From positions 1,054,001-1,118,000 of the forward strand of contig CAVTIZ010000003.1 in assembly GCA_963735045.1 (NCBI GenBank): a stretch of DNA of 64,000 bases. The letters are read 5' to 3'. Under the pieces are notes generated by a model. The model saw only the letters and a list, made by a program, of their open reading frames with translations. It searched no databases and was not told where the DNA came from. The translations under genes and the position numbers were made by a program. Positions 1-8,323 of the stretch are shown in pieces (position 1 is the stretch's first letter; each line of letters starts with the position of its first letter). Source of the DNA: Salsipaludibacter sp963735045 (GTDB lineage: Bacteria; Actinomycetota; Nitriliruptoria; Nitriliruptorales; Nitriliruptoraceae).

Positions 1-459
1 CTGCTGACCGACCACCTCACCGAACAGCTGGGACTCAGCGAGGTCCCGTTCCTCCACGGGGGCACGCCGTTGGCCAAGCGCGAGGAGATGGTCGACGCGT
101 TCCAGGAGGGGACCGCGCCACCGATCCTGCTGGTGTCGCTGCGGGCCGGCGGGACCGGGCTCAACCTGACCAACGCCAACCACGTCGTGCACTACGACCG
201 TTGGTGGAACCCGGCCGTGGAGGACCAGGCCACCGACCGCGTCCACCGCATCGGCCAGCGGCGGGCGGTGACCGTGCATCGCATGGTCACCTCCGGCACC
301 GTCGAGGAGCGCATCGACGAGGTGCTGGAGCGCAAGCGGGCCATCGCCGAGTCCGTCGTCGGGGACTCCGAGGCGTGGATCACCGAACTGGGCGACGACG
401 AGGTCCGGGAGCTCGTGTCGCTGTCGGCGGAGGCCTTCGACGACGAGGACGCGGCATGA
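1..459 (+). CDS. SNF2-family DNA helicase, C-terminal fragment
   Basis: The reading frame is open at base 1, so the gene starts upstream of the window and only about 152 C-terminal residues are visible. They contain the last helicase motifs of the SNF2/Rad54 family: motif V (SLRAGGTGLNLT), the HYDRWWNPAVEDQATDR stretch and motif VI (VHRIGQRR), then a short helical tail. Such enzymes are ATP-driven duplex-DNA translocases in the cytoplasm. The stop codon overlaps the start of the next gene (ATGA), so the two are translationally coupled. The next gene encodes a SWIM-like protein, a common partner of bacterial SNF2 helicases. The family call is secure; the specific substrate is unknown. Confidence 0.93.
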   Translation: MLTDHLTEQLGLSEVPFLHGGTPLAKREEMVDAFQEGTAPPILLVSLRAGGTGLNLTNANHVVHYDRWWNPAVEDQATDRVHRIGQRRAVTVHRMVTSGTVEERIDEVLERKRAIAESVVGDSEAWITELGDDEVRELVSLSAEAFDDEDAA

Positions 460-1346
460 CCGTCGGACAGGACCTCGCCCGCGCCTACCTCGCCGCCGTG
501 GCCGGCAAGGACCCGGCCCGCCAGCGATGGCTGGACCGGGGCCGCCGTGGCGCCGGCCACCACGTCGACGCGCTGCGGATCGAACCCGGGCGTGCCCGCC
601 TGCGGGTGCCCAGTTCGCGAGGTCGCTCGCCGGAGGTCGTCGTGACGACCGACGTGCTCGCGGGCGACGACTGGGAGCGGGTGATCGACGTCGCCGGGGC
701 CAACCTGCGCTCGACGGCCGACCTGCTCGCCGGTCGCCTCCCCGCCGACCTCGCCCGGCCGGAACTGCTGGTGCCCGCCGACGTCGCCGCCCGCTGCTCG
801 GGCGACGCCAGCCCGTGCAAGCACGAGGCCGTCGCCCACCACGTGATCGCCGTGGCCATCGAACGCGACCCGTTCCGGTTGCTGCAGTGGCGTGGACACC
901 GCCGCCAGGACCTGCTCACGGCCCTCCGCCGGGTCCGTGGTGCCACGGGTGCGTCCGGCGAGGCCACCCTCGACCTGTCCGAGCCGTTCACGGCCCGGGG
1001 TTCCCTGGACCTGGCGGTGCACCCGCGGCCGCCGACCGACGTCACCGGCCTGCTCGACCGGCTCGGACCGCCACCGGGGATCGACGACCCCGAGCCACTC
1101 GAACTGGCCCTGGCGCGGGCCGCCGACATGGCGTGGCGCCTTGCCGCCGGCGAGGGCGCCGACGTCGCCGACGACGAGGTCCTGCTGGCCGAGCTCCGTG
1201 CCCAGCGGGTGACGAGCGCCGATCGCCTCGCCGACGCGCTCGGGCTGGACGCCGGGACCGTCGGCGACCACCTGGACCGGCTCTACGACGACGGGGCCGT
1301 CCTGCGCATGGGCAGCGGTGACGGCGCGCGCTACCGCGCGGCCTGA
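456..1346 (+). CDS. SWIM zinc-finger-like protein, SNF2 partner
   Basis: A 296-residue protein starting at the ATG that overlaps the SNF2 stop codon (ATGA). The centre carries CSGDASPCKHEA, matching the second half of a SWIM finger (C-x-H, here PCKHE). A canonical SWIM has C-x-C in the first half, whereas here only one Cys is seen (CSG), so the metal site is incomplete or altered. The C-terminal 70 residues resemble a winged helix (LADALGLDAGTVGDHLDRLY). SWIM proteins next to SNF2 helicases are thought to help in DNA or protein binding, but the function has not been demonstrated. The neighbour relation and motif make the family likely. Confidence 0.82.
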   Translation: MTVGQDLARAYLAAVAGKDPARQRWLDRGRRGAGHHVDALRIEPGRARLRVPSSRGRSPEVVVTTDVLAGDDWERVIDVAGANLRSTADLLAGRLPADLARPELLVPADVAARCSGDASPCKHEAVAHHVIAVAIERDPFRLLQWRGHRRQDLLTALRRVRGATGASGEATLDLSEPFTARGSLDLAVHPRPPTDVTGLLDRLGPPPGIDDPEPLELALARAADMAWRLAAGEGADVADDEVLLAELRAQRVTSADRLADALGLDAGTVGDHLDRLYDDGAVLRMGSGDGARYRAA

Positions 1347-1452
1347 CGACCCCGACCGGCCGTGGCCGTACCGTCGCCACGCTGTCACCACGCGATAACC
1401 TCGGCGTCACCCTACGACGTCGGTCGCAGACCCGGCTCACAAAGGATCGTCC

Positions 1453-1650
1453 GTGCGCAAACGACTCGGCCTCACCACGCTGTGGACCCTCGCGGCCCTG
1501 CTGGTGGTCATCCCGGCCGCCAGCGCCTACATCGACCCGGGCACGACGGCGGTGCTCTTCCAGGGCCTGATCGCCGGCCTCGCCGCGGCCGGGACGGCCA
1601 TCGCGATGTTCTGGAGTCGCATCGTGGGGTTCTTCCGCAAGCGCAACTGA
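1453..1650 (+). CDS. Small membrane peptide with YIDPGT motif
   Basis: A 65-residue protein with a GTG start, six bases after a strong ribosome site (AAAGGA at 1441-1446). Residues 7-25 form a signal-like hydrophobic helix ending at ASA. The mature part begins YIDPGTTAVLFQ, is followed by a second hydrophobic segment, and ends with FWSRIVGFFRKRN. From memory, short proteins with an IDPGT/S motif after a signal segment recur beside envelope or exopolysaccharide genes, but their function is unknown. It precedes a methyltransferase and an alkaline-phosphatase-superfamily membrane enzyme, which fits an envelope role. The strong ribosome site and conserved pattern argue that this small gene is real. 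Confidence 0.8.
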   Translation: MRKRLGLTTLWTLAALLVVIPAASAYIDPGTTAVLFQGLIAGLAAAGTAIAMFWSRIVGFFRKRN

Positions 1651-1658
1651 GCACCGAC

Positions 1659-1689
1659 CGCTCGCCGCCGGTGGACCCGACGGCGAGCG
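1659..1689 (+). terminator. Hairpin after the small membrane gene
   Basis: A perfect 9-bp inverted repeat (CGCTCGCCG and CGGCGAGCG) with a 13-base loop begins 9 bases after the stop of the small membrane gene. There is no T-run. It may be an attenuator or RNA-stabilising hairpin that lets the small gene be expressed more than the methyltransferase and phosphatase-like genes downstream. Confidence 0.4.
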
Positions 1690-1804
1690 CGCGACGACGC
1701 ACCCGACCTCGACCGGCCCCCGTGACGACGCCGCCGCGTCGTCGACGCTCGGGCCGGTCGCGGCATGACCAGACCCATCCGCGAACCACCAGGACGAGCT
1801 CCCG

Positions 1805-3223
1805 ATGACCATCACCCGCGTGGCCGGGTCCTTCCGGGATCCGGCCGGATTCGTGTTCACCCGTGACGGCCGCCTGTTGCGGCAGGTCAACCAGCGCCAC
1901 GCCTCGACGTGGGACGCCGTGGCGTCCTCGGGGTTGTTCCCGGCGTTGTGGGAGGCCGACCTGCTGGTCGGCCACCGGGAGGTCGACCGTGCACTGGGCA
2001 CCGACGACGCCCATGTCGTCATCGAGCCCGACCGCATTCCCCTGCTGTCCCAGCCCCACGAGTGGGCACCGGGGCAACTGCGGGCGGCCGCCCTGGCCAC
2101 CCTTCGGGTCCAGCGGGTCGCGCTCGACCACGGCATGGCGTTGCGTGACGCCTCGGCCCACAACATCCAGTTCCGCGCCGGCCGTGCCGTGTTCATCGAC
2201 ACGCTGTCGTTCGCGCCGCTGGAGGAGGGCCGTCCCTGGATCGCCTATGGCCAGTTCTGCGAGCAGTTCCTGGCCCCGCTGGCGCTCCAGGCGCTGGTCG
2301 ATCCCCGCCTGCGGCGCCTGCTGGTCGGGCGCCTCGACGGGGTCGAACTCGACCTCGCCTCCCGCCTGCTGCCCGGTCGCACGCGCCTGCGTCCCGGCCT
2401 TGCCCAGCACGTCCACCTCCACGCCAAGGCCCGGGGTCGCGGAGGCGGGGGCGACGGGGACGCGGATACGGGTGGTCGACGTCGGGAGGCGACGTTCAGC
2501 CACAACGCACTGGTCGGGCTCGTCGACTCGTTGCGGCGCACCGTCGAGCACCTCACGTGGCAGCCCGGAGGCACCGTGTGGGGGGACTACTACGCGGAGG
2601 CCGACCACTACTCCGACCAGGCCATGGCGGCCAAGGTCGACCTCGTCCGGGCCCACGTGGAACGCGTCGCACCTGCCGTCGCGTGGGACCTCGGTGCGAA
2701 CACCGGCCGCTTCTCCCGCCTGGCCGTGGACGCCGGCGCCGACACGGTCGCGTGGGACATCGACGTCGGCGCGGTCGAGCGGGCCTGGCGCGAGGTGTCC
2801 GGCGACGACGGCGACGGGCAACTGGCCACCGACGAGGACCTGCTCCCGCTCGTGCTCGACCTGACCAACCCGTCACCCGGCCTCGGTTGGGGACACGCCG
2901 AGCGCGACTCCCTGGCCGATCGCGGCCCGGTCGACCTCGTGCTGGCGCTGGCACTGGTCCACCACCTCGCCATCGGCGGCAACGTCCCCCTGCCCGACGT
3001 CGTGGCCGAACTGGCGCGACTCGGTCGCCACGTCGTCCTGGAGTGGGTCCCCAAGGGTGATCCGAAGGTGGACCTGCTGCTGTCCACCCGCGAGGACGTG
3101 TTCGACGCCTACACCCGCGACGTGCTCGTCGCGGCGATCGACGACCACTTCGACGTGCTCGCGGTCGATGGCGTTGCCGGCACCGACCGCGAACTGTTCC
3201 TGCTGCGGCGCCACGATGGCTGA
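1805..3223 (+). CDS. Class I SAM-dependent methyltransferase with kinase-like N-terminus
   Basis: A 472-residue protein with ATG start and a purine-rich stretch upstream. The C-terminal half has the SAM-binding motif I (AWDLGANTGRFSRLA, about residues 297-311), then an acidic strand end (VAWDID) and motif IV-like LVLALALVHHLAIGG. The N-terminal half has LRDASAHNIQF followed about 12 residues later by FIDTLSF, resembling the catalytic loop (HxDxxxxN) and DFG-like segment of kinase/phosphotransferase folds. Homologues I recall are labelled nodulation-type or generic methyltransferases in polysaccharide loci. The stop overlaps the next gene's start by 8 bases, so the products are probably made together. 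The methylated substrate is unknown; an envelope glycan is an inference from context. Confidence 0.8.
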   Translation: MTITRVAGSFRDPAGFVFTRDGRLLRQVNQRHASTWDAVASSGLFPALWEADLLVGHREVDRALGTDDAHVVIEPDRIPLLSQPHEWAPGQLRAAALATLRVQRVALDHGMALRDASAHNIQFRAGRAVFIDTLSFAPLEEGRPWIAYGQFCEQFLAPLALQALVDPRLRRLLVGRLDGVELDLASRLLPGRTRLRPGLAQHVHLHAKARGRGGGGDGDADTGGRRREATFSHNALVGLVDSLRRTVEHLTWQPGGTVWGDYYAEADHYSDQAMAAKVDLVRAHVERVAPAVAWDLGANTGRFSRLAVDAGADTVAWDIDVGAVERAWREVSGDDGDGQLATDEDLLPLVLDLTNPSPGLGWGHAERDSLADRGPVDLVLALALVHHLAIGGNVPLPDVVAELARLGRHVVLEWVPKGDPKVDLLLSTREDVFDAYTRDVLVAAIDDHFDVLAVDGVAGTDRELFLLRRHDG

Positions 3224-4844
3224 CCCCGCCGGTCCCGGTGACGAGTCCGCGACCGGTGGCCGGTCCGAGCCGGCAACCCCGGTCGAGCCCGGCGGGCCCG
3301 TCGATCCGGGCGATCCGGGCGGTCCGGTTCGCGCCCTGGGCCGGTGGGCGGTGCACCCGGTGGGCGTGGTGCTGTACCCGGTCCTCGCCCTGTGGGGCGC
3401 CAACGTCCGCGAGGTGCCCACCGACGACGCCCTGTCGGTGCTGTGGCCCACCCTGCTCGTGGGCATGGCTGCCTGGGCCGTCCTGGCCGGGCTGCTCGCG
3501 GTGACGGGGCGGGACCGCCCGATCGCCCGCGGCGGGCTCGCGACCTCGATCGCCGCCCTCGCCGTGTTGACCGCCGGACAGGTGCTGCCGGACGCCAGCC
3601 CGACCGTGGGACTGGCCGTGACCGCGGTCGTGGCCGTGGCGGGGGCGGCGTTGGCGTGGTGGTTGCCCCGGCTGGCGCTGGACCGCGTGACGGCACTGGC
3701 CAACGTGTTCGCCGTCGTTGCGGTCCTGCTGGCGGTCGTCACGCTGCGACCGGTCTTCGCCCCCACCCGCAGTGCGCCCGTCCTGGTGGAGTTCGAGGGC
3801 GCCGAGGCCCCCGCCAGGGACATCTGGTACATCATCCCCGATCGCTATCCCCGCCAGGACACCCTGGCCACGGACTACGACTTCGACAACACCGCGTTCC
3901 AGTCCCACCTCACGGACCTGGGCTTCAGCATCCAGGACCGGGCCCGGGCCAACTATCCCAAGACGTCACACTCGCTGACCGGGACGTGGAACCTCGAACC
4001 CGTCCAGGAACTGGTGCCCGACCCACCCGAGGACGGGGCCGACTCGGCGCCGCTGTACGAACTGCTCGACGACCACGCCCTGGGTCGGTTCATGGTCGAC
4101 AGTGGCTTCGACTACATCCACCTGGGATCGTGGTGGGGGCCGACCGCCGACTCGTCGGTCGCCACCGAGAACCGCAACCTGTCCGAGGCGTCGGAGTTCG
4201 AGACCGTCTGGCGCACCACGACGGCACTGCGCTGGCTGGGGGGCGAGCCCGAGGACGAGGGCCTGGACTCGCGACGCTACGTCCGGGCGGTCACCGACTA
4301 CCAGCTCGACGAGCTCGACCGGCTGGTCAGTGAGCCCAGTGATCGCCCGCGTTTCATCCTGGCCCACGTCACCCTGCCCCACGAGCCCTACGTCTACGAC
4401 GCGGACGGGTCCTACGTCAGCGCCGAGCTCGAGCAGAGCCGGTCACGGGCCACCAACACCGTGAACCAGGTGACGTATGCCAACACGCGGTTGCAGGCAC
4501 TGGTGGACCGCCTGGTCACGGGGGACGCCTCCCGGGACCCGATCATCGTGATCCAGTCCGACGAGGGCCCCCACCCCGAGGAGCAGTACGCGGCTGCCGG
4601 GGCGATCGACTGGCTCGACGTCGACCGGTCGGCCCGCGAGGAGAAGCTGCGGACCTTCTCGGCGTGGTACCTGCCGGGGATCGACGAGGCCGTTCCCGAG
4701 GACATGACGGGCATCAACACCTGGCGCTGGCTGCTGACCCGCTACTTCGGTGCCGACCTCGAGCCGCTGGACGACCGGGTCTGGGTGTTCCGCGACGAGA
4801 CCCATCTCTACGACTTCACCGACGTGACCGACGAGTTCGACTAG
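3216..4844 (+). CDS. Membrane-anchored sulfatase/phosphoglycerol-transferase-like enzyme
   Basis: A 542-residue protein starting at an ATG inside the end of the methyltransferase gene. Residues 1-40 are Pro/Gly/Asp rich. About four hydrophobic helices follow (roughly residues 45-195), then a large extracytoplasmic domain starting IWYIIPDRYPRQD. The domain keeps alkaline-phosphatase-superfamily features: an N-terminal strand with Asp (IIPDRY), a Thr/Ser region near YPKTSHSLTG, FILAHVTLPHEPYVYD, and IIVIQSDEGPHPEEQ late. There is no C-x-P-S-R formylglycine motif, so it is not a classical sulfatase. It resembles membrane enzymes that transfer or remove phospho-groups on surface glycans. The exact reaction cannot be read from sequence. 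Confidence 0.8.
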   Translation: MADPAGPGDESATGGRSEPATPVEPGGPVDPGDPGGPVRALGRWAVHPVGVVLYPVLALWGANVREVPTDDALSVLWPTLLVGMAAWAVLAGLLAVTGRDRPIARGGLATSIAALAVLTAGQVLPDASPTVGLAVTAVVAVAGAALAWWLPRLALDRVTALANVFAVVAVLLAVVTLRPVFAPTRSAPVLVEFEGAEAPARDIWYIIPDRYPRQDTLATDYDFDNTAFQSHLTDLGFSIQDRARANYPKTSHSLTGTWNLEPVQELVPDPPEDGADSAPLYELLDDHALGRFMVDSGFDYIHLGSWWGPTADSSVATENRNLSEASEFETVWRTTTALRWLGGEPEDEGLDSRRYVRAVTDYQLDELDRLVSEPSDRPRFILAHVTLPHEPYVYDADGSYVSAELEQSRSRATNTVNQVTYANTRLQALVDRLVTGDASRDPIIVIQSDEGPHPEEQYAAAGAIDWLDVDRSAREEKLRTFSAWYLPGIDEAVPEDMTGINTWRWLLTRYFGADLEPLDDRVWVFRDETHLYDFTDVTDEFD

Positions 4845-4852
4845 TGCCACGG

Positions 4853-4889
4853 GTGTGCGCACGTCCACCGGGGCGGAACGTGCGCACGC
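4853..4889. terminator. Terminator hairpin, convergent intergenic region
   Basis: A 12-bp stem with one G-T pair (GTGTGCGCACGT with ACGTGCGCACGC) and a 13-base loop lies 8 bases after the stop of the phosphatase-like gene, before the end of the convergent htrA gene. There is no T-run, as is usual in high-G+C actinobacteria. It could act in both directions. Confidence 0.65.
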
Positions 4890-4905
4890 CATCGAGCGGG
4901 GGGCC

Positions 4906-4933
4906 CGGGCGCCCCCGGCCCGGGGGGCGCCCG
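4906..4933. terminator. Second GC-rich hairpin of a tandem terminator
   Basis: A perfect 11-bp stem (CGGGCGCCCCC with GGGGGCGCCCG) and six-base loop, just before the htrA stop codon at 4946. With the hairpin at 4853-4889 it forms a double terminator between converging genes. Confidence 0.6.
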
Positions 4934-4945
4934 ACACGACTCGGC

Positions 4946-6190
<1,245 letters not shown>

Positions 6191-6480
6191 GGTGGTCCTC
6201 GTGGCGTCGGCACGGTGGTGGTGTCGTGCATCTCGCCGGACGGTAGGAAGGCTTTCTGAGAGCAGCGTGAGCACCTCCGACGGGTCTGGTAAGGCGTTGT
6301 TCACGATCAGGCGTGTGCGCGCTCGACGGCTCTGGATCGCCCGGGATCAGCCGTTTGGGTCACCCGGCGCGTGTGCGGGGGGTCGCACGGGCCGCCCCGC
6401 GACGGGGTCTCGGAATGACGGTCGGTGCGACACCGGTTGTGACGGGCGACGCCGATGCCGCCCGGCCGAGGAGCACCACG
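6191..6480. other. Divergent intergenic region, htrA / molybdenum enzyme
   Basis: About 290 bp separate the two divergent start codons. It must hold both promoters. I do not see a convincing -35/-10 pair or operator palindrome by eye. An upstream in-frame ATG at 6415 exists for the molybdenum enzyme but has no comparable ribosome site. Confidence 0.4.
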
Positions 6481-8268
6481 ATGTCCACGCCGCCACCGCC
6501 TGGCACGACCGCCCCTGGCACGACCGCCCCCGAGCCCCGTCCGCGCGCCGACGAGCCAGCGCCGGACGCGGGGCCCGTCGAGGCCGTCGGGCGGGCCGAG
6601 GGCGCCGTGGCGGGGGTGGTCGGCGCCGGACTCGCCCTGGGCCTCACCGAACTCGCCGCGGGACTCCTCGACGGCGTGCCGTCCCTGGTCGCCGCGGTGG
6701 CCGCGGCGATCGTGCCGGTCCTGCCCGGTGGCCTGGTGACCTGGGCGATCGAGACCTTCGGCGAGTCCGATCGGCTCCTGATCGGGGTCGGGATCGTCGC
6801 CGTGGTGCTCGCGACCGGCGCGGTCGCCGGCGGGATGTTGCGTCGACGGCGCCCGCTGGAGGCCGCGACGCTGTTCGCCGGGTTCGCCCTGGTCGGGATC
6901 GTCGCCGCAACCACCGACATCGCGACCTCGCTGGGCGTGACCGTCGTCGCCACCGCGGTGTCGGCCGGGCTGGGCTGGTTGGCGGCCTGGGCCCTGGTCG
7001 TCGGTCGGCGTCGCGGCGCGGTCGTCGCCACGGCGCAGGACCCGCGGATCGACGCCGGGCGTGACGCGGCGATCCCGCCGAACTCGTCCACGACGTCGCC
7101 CCCGGGGGAACCGGCCACCGCGACCGGCCAGCCCCCCGCCAGCCCGCCCACGTCCCTGGAGGTGGCTCGTTCGGATGGTCGCGCACCGCTGCCGCTGGAC
7201 CGCAGGACGTTCCTGGCCGCCGCCGGCGCGATCGGCGGCGCGGCCGCCGTCGCCGGGATGGCGGGTCGGGTCCTCGCCCGTCCGGCCGCGGTCGATCCGG
7301 CCGCCGGCGAGGTCGCGGCCTCGTTGCCCACCCCCCAGCGCGTCCTGCCCCCACCCCCCGCAGCCGCCAGCCTCGACGTCGACGGGATCAGCCCCCTGAT
7401 GGTCCCCAACGCCGACTTCTACCGCATCGACACCGCCCTGACGGGGCCGCCCCAGGTCGACCTCGCCACCTGGCGACTGCGCATCCATGGCCAGGTGGGC
7501 CGGGAGCGGACCTTTTCGTTCACCGACCTGGTCGATCGCGGGCTGGTCGAGTCCGACGTCACCCTGACCTGTGTCAGCAACGAGGTGGGTGGCGGCCTGG
7601 TCGGCAACGCCCGCTGGACCGGGGTGCCCCTGGCGCCCCTGCTGGACGAGGTCGGCGTGCTCGATGGCGGCACCCAACTGGTCGGACGGGCCGTGGACGG
7701 CTTCACCGTCGGCTTCCCCACCGAACTGGCTCGGGACGGCCGTGACGCGATGATCGCGGTGGCCATGAACGGCGAGCCGTTGCCGGTGGCCCATGGCTTC
7801 CCCGTGCGCCTGGTCGTGCCGGGGCTGTACGGGTACGTGTCCGCGACCAAGTGGCTCAGCGAGATCGAGCTGACCGGGTGGGACGAGTTCGACGCGTACT
7901 GGATCCAACGCTCCTGGGCCAAGGAGGGTCCGATCAAGACCCAGTCACGGATCGACCGGCCCGGTTCCGGCTCCGACGTGGCGGTGGGCACCACGACCGT
8001 GGCAGGGGTCGCCTGGGCGCCGACTCGCGGCATCGAGCGGGTCGAGGTCCGGGTCGACGACGGGGACTGGCAGGAGGCCGACCTGGCCGAGGCCCTCGCC
8101 GACACGACCTGGGTCCAGTGGCAGGCCGACGTCGAGCTCGAGGCCGGTCCGCACGAGGTGTCCGTGCGGGCCACCGACGGCACCGGGGCCACGCAGTCCC
8201 CGGACCGGGTCGCACCCCACCCCGCCGGTGCCGAGGGGTGGCACACCGTCACGCTCGACGCCGGCTGA
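6481..8268 (+). CDS. Membrane-anchored molybdopterin oxidoreductase, sulfite-oxidase family
   Basis: A 595-residue protein. The ATG at 6481 has a GAGGAG ribosome site 8 bases upstream. It begins with a Pro/Thr-rich segment, then about four to five hydrophobic helices (roughly residues 40-185). A linker and a Tat-like segment follow (DRRTFLAAAGAIGGAAAVAG, near 240-260), then the molybdopterin domain. Cys364 in TLTCVSNEVGGG is the expected molybdenum ligand. The C-terminal 110 residues match the Mo-co dimerisation fold (GVAWAPTRGIERVEVRVDDG). The catalytic domain therefore lies outside the membrane. Relatives oxidise sulfite or reduce oxidised substrates; the substrate here is not determinable. 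No heme partner gene is adjacent. Confidence 0.9.
   Translation: MSTPPPPGTTAPGTTAPEPRPRADEPAPDAGPVEAVGRAEGAVAGVVGAGLALGLTELAAGLLDGVPSLVAAVAAAIVPVLPGGLVTWAIETFGESDRLLIGVGIVAVVLATGAVAGGMLRRRRPLEAATLFAGFALVGIVAATTDIATSLGVTVVATAVSAGLGWLAAWALVVGRRRGAVVATAQDPRIDAGRDAAIPPNSSTTSPPGEPATATGQPPASPPTSLEVARSDGRAPLPLDRRTFLAAAGAIGGAAAVAGMAGRVLARPAAVDPAAGEVAASLPTPQRVLPPPPAAASLDVDGISPLMVPNADFYRIDTALTGPPQVDLATWRLRIHGQVGRERTFSFTDLVDRGLVESDVTLTCVSNEVGGGLVGNARWTGVPLAPLLDEVGVLDGGTQLVGRAVDGFTVGFPTELARDGRDAMIAVAMNGEPLPVAHGFPVRLVVPGLYGYVSATKWLSEIELTGWDEFDAYWIQRSWAKEGPIKTQSRIDRPGSGSDVAVGTTTVAGVAWAPTRGIERVEVRVDDGDWQEADLAEALADTTWVQWQADVELEAGPHEVSVRATDGTGATQSPDRVAPHPAGAEGWHTVTLDAG
6499..6528 (+). repeat. 15-bp tandem repeat, two perfect copies
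   Basis: Two identical, in-frame 15-bp units encode PGTTA twice in the cytosolic tail of the molybdenum enzyme. Confidence 0.85.
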
Positions 8269-8323
8269 GCGCGACCGGTCCCGTCGTGGCACGCTGGCGG
8301 CATGCTGCCTGCCGGAAGGGGAC

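Noticed and set aside
3216..4844. Classical sulfatase
   Set aside because: No C-x-P-S-R formylglycine motif; only the alkaline-phosphatase superfamily fold is supported.
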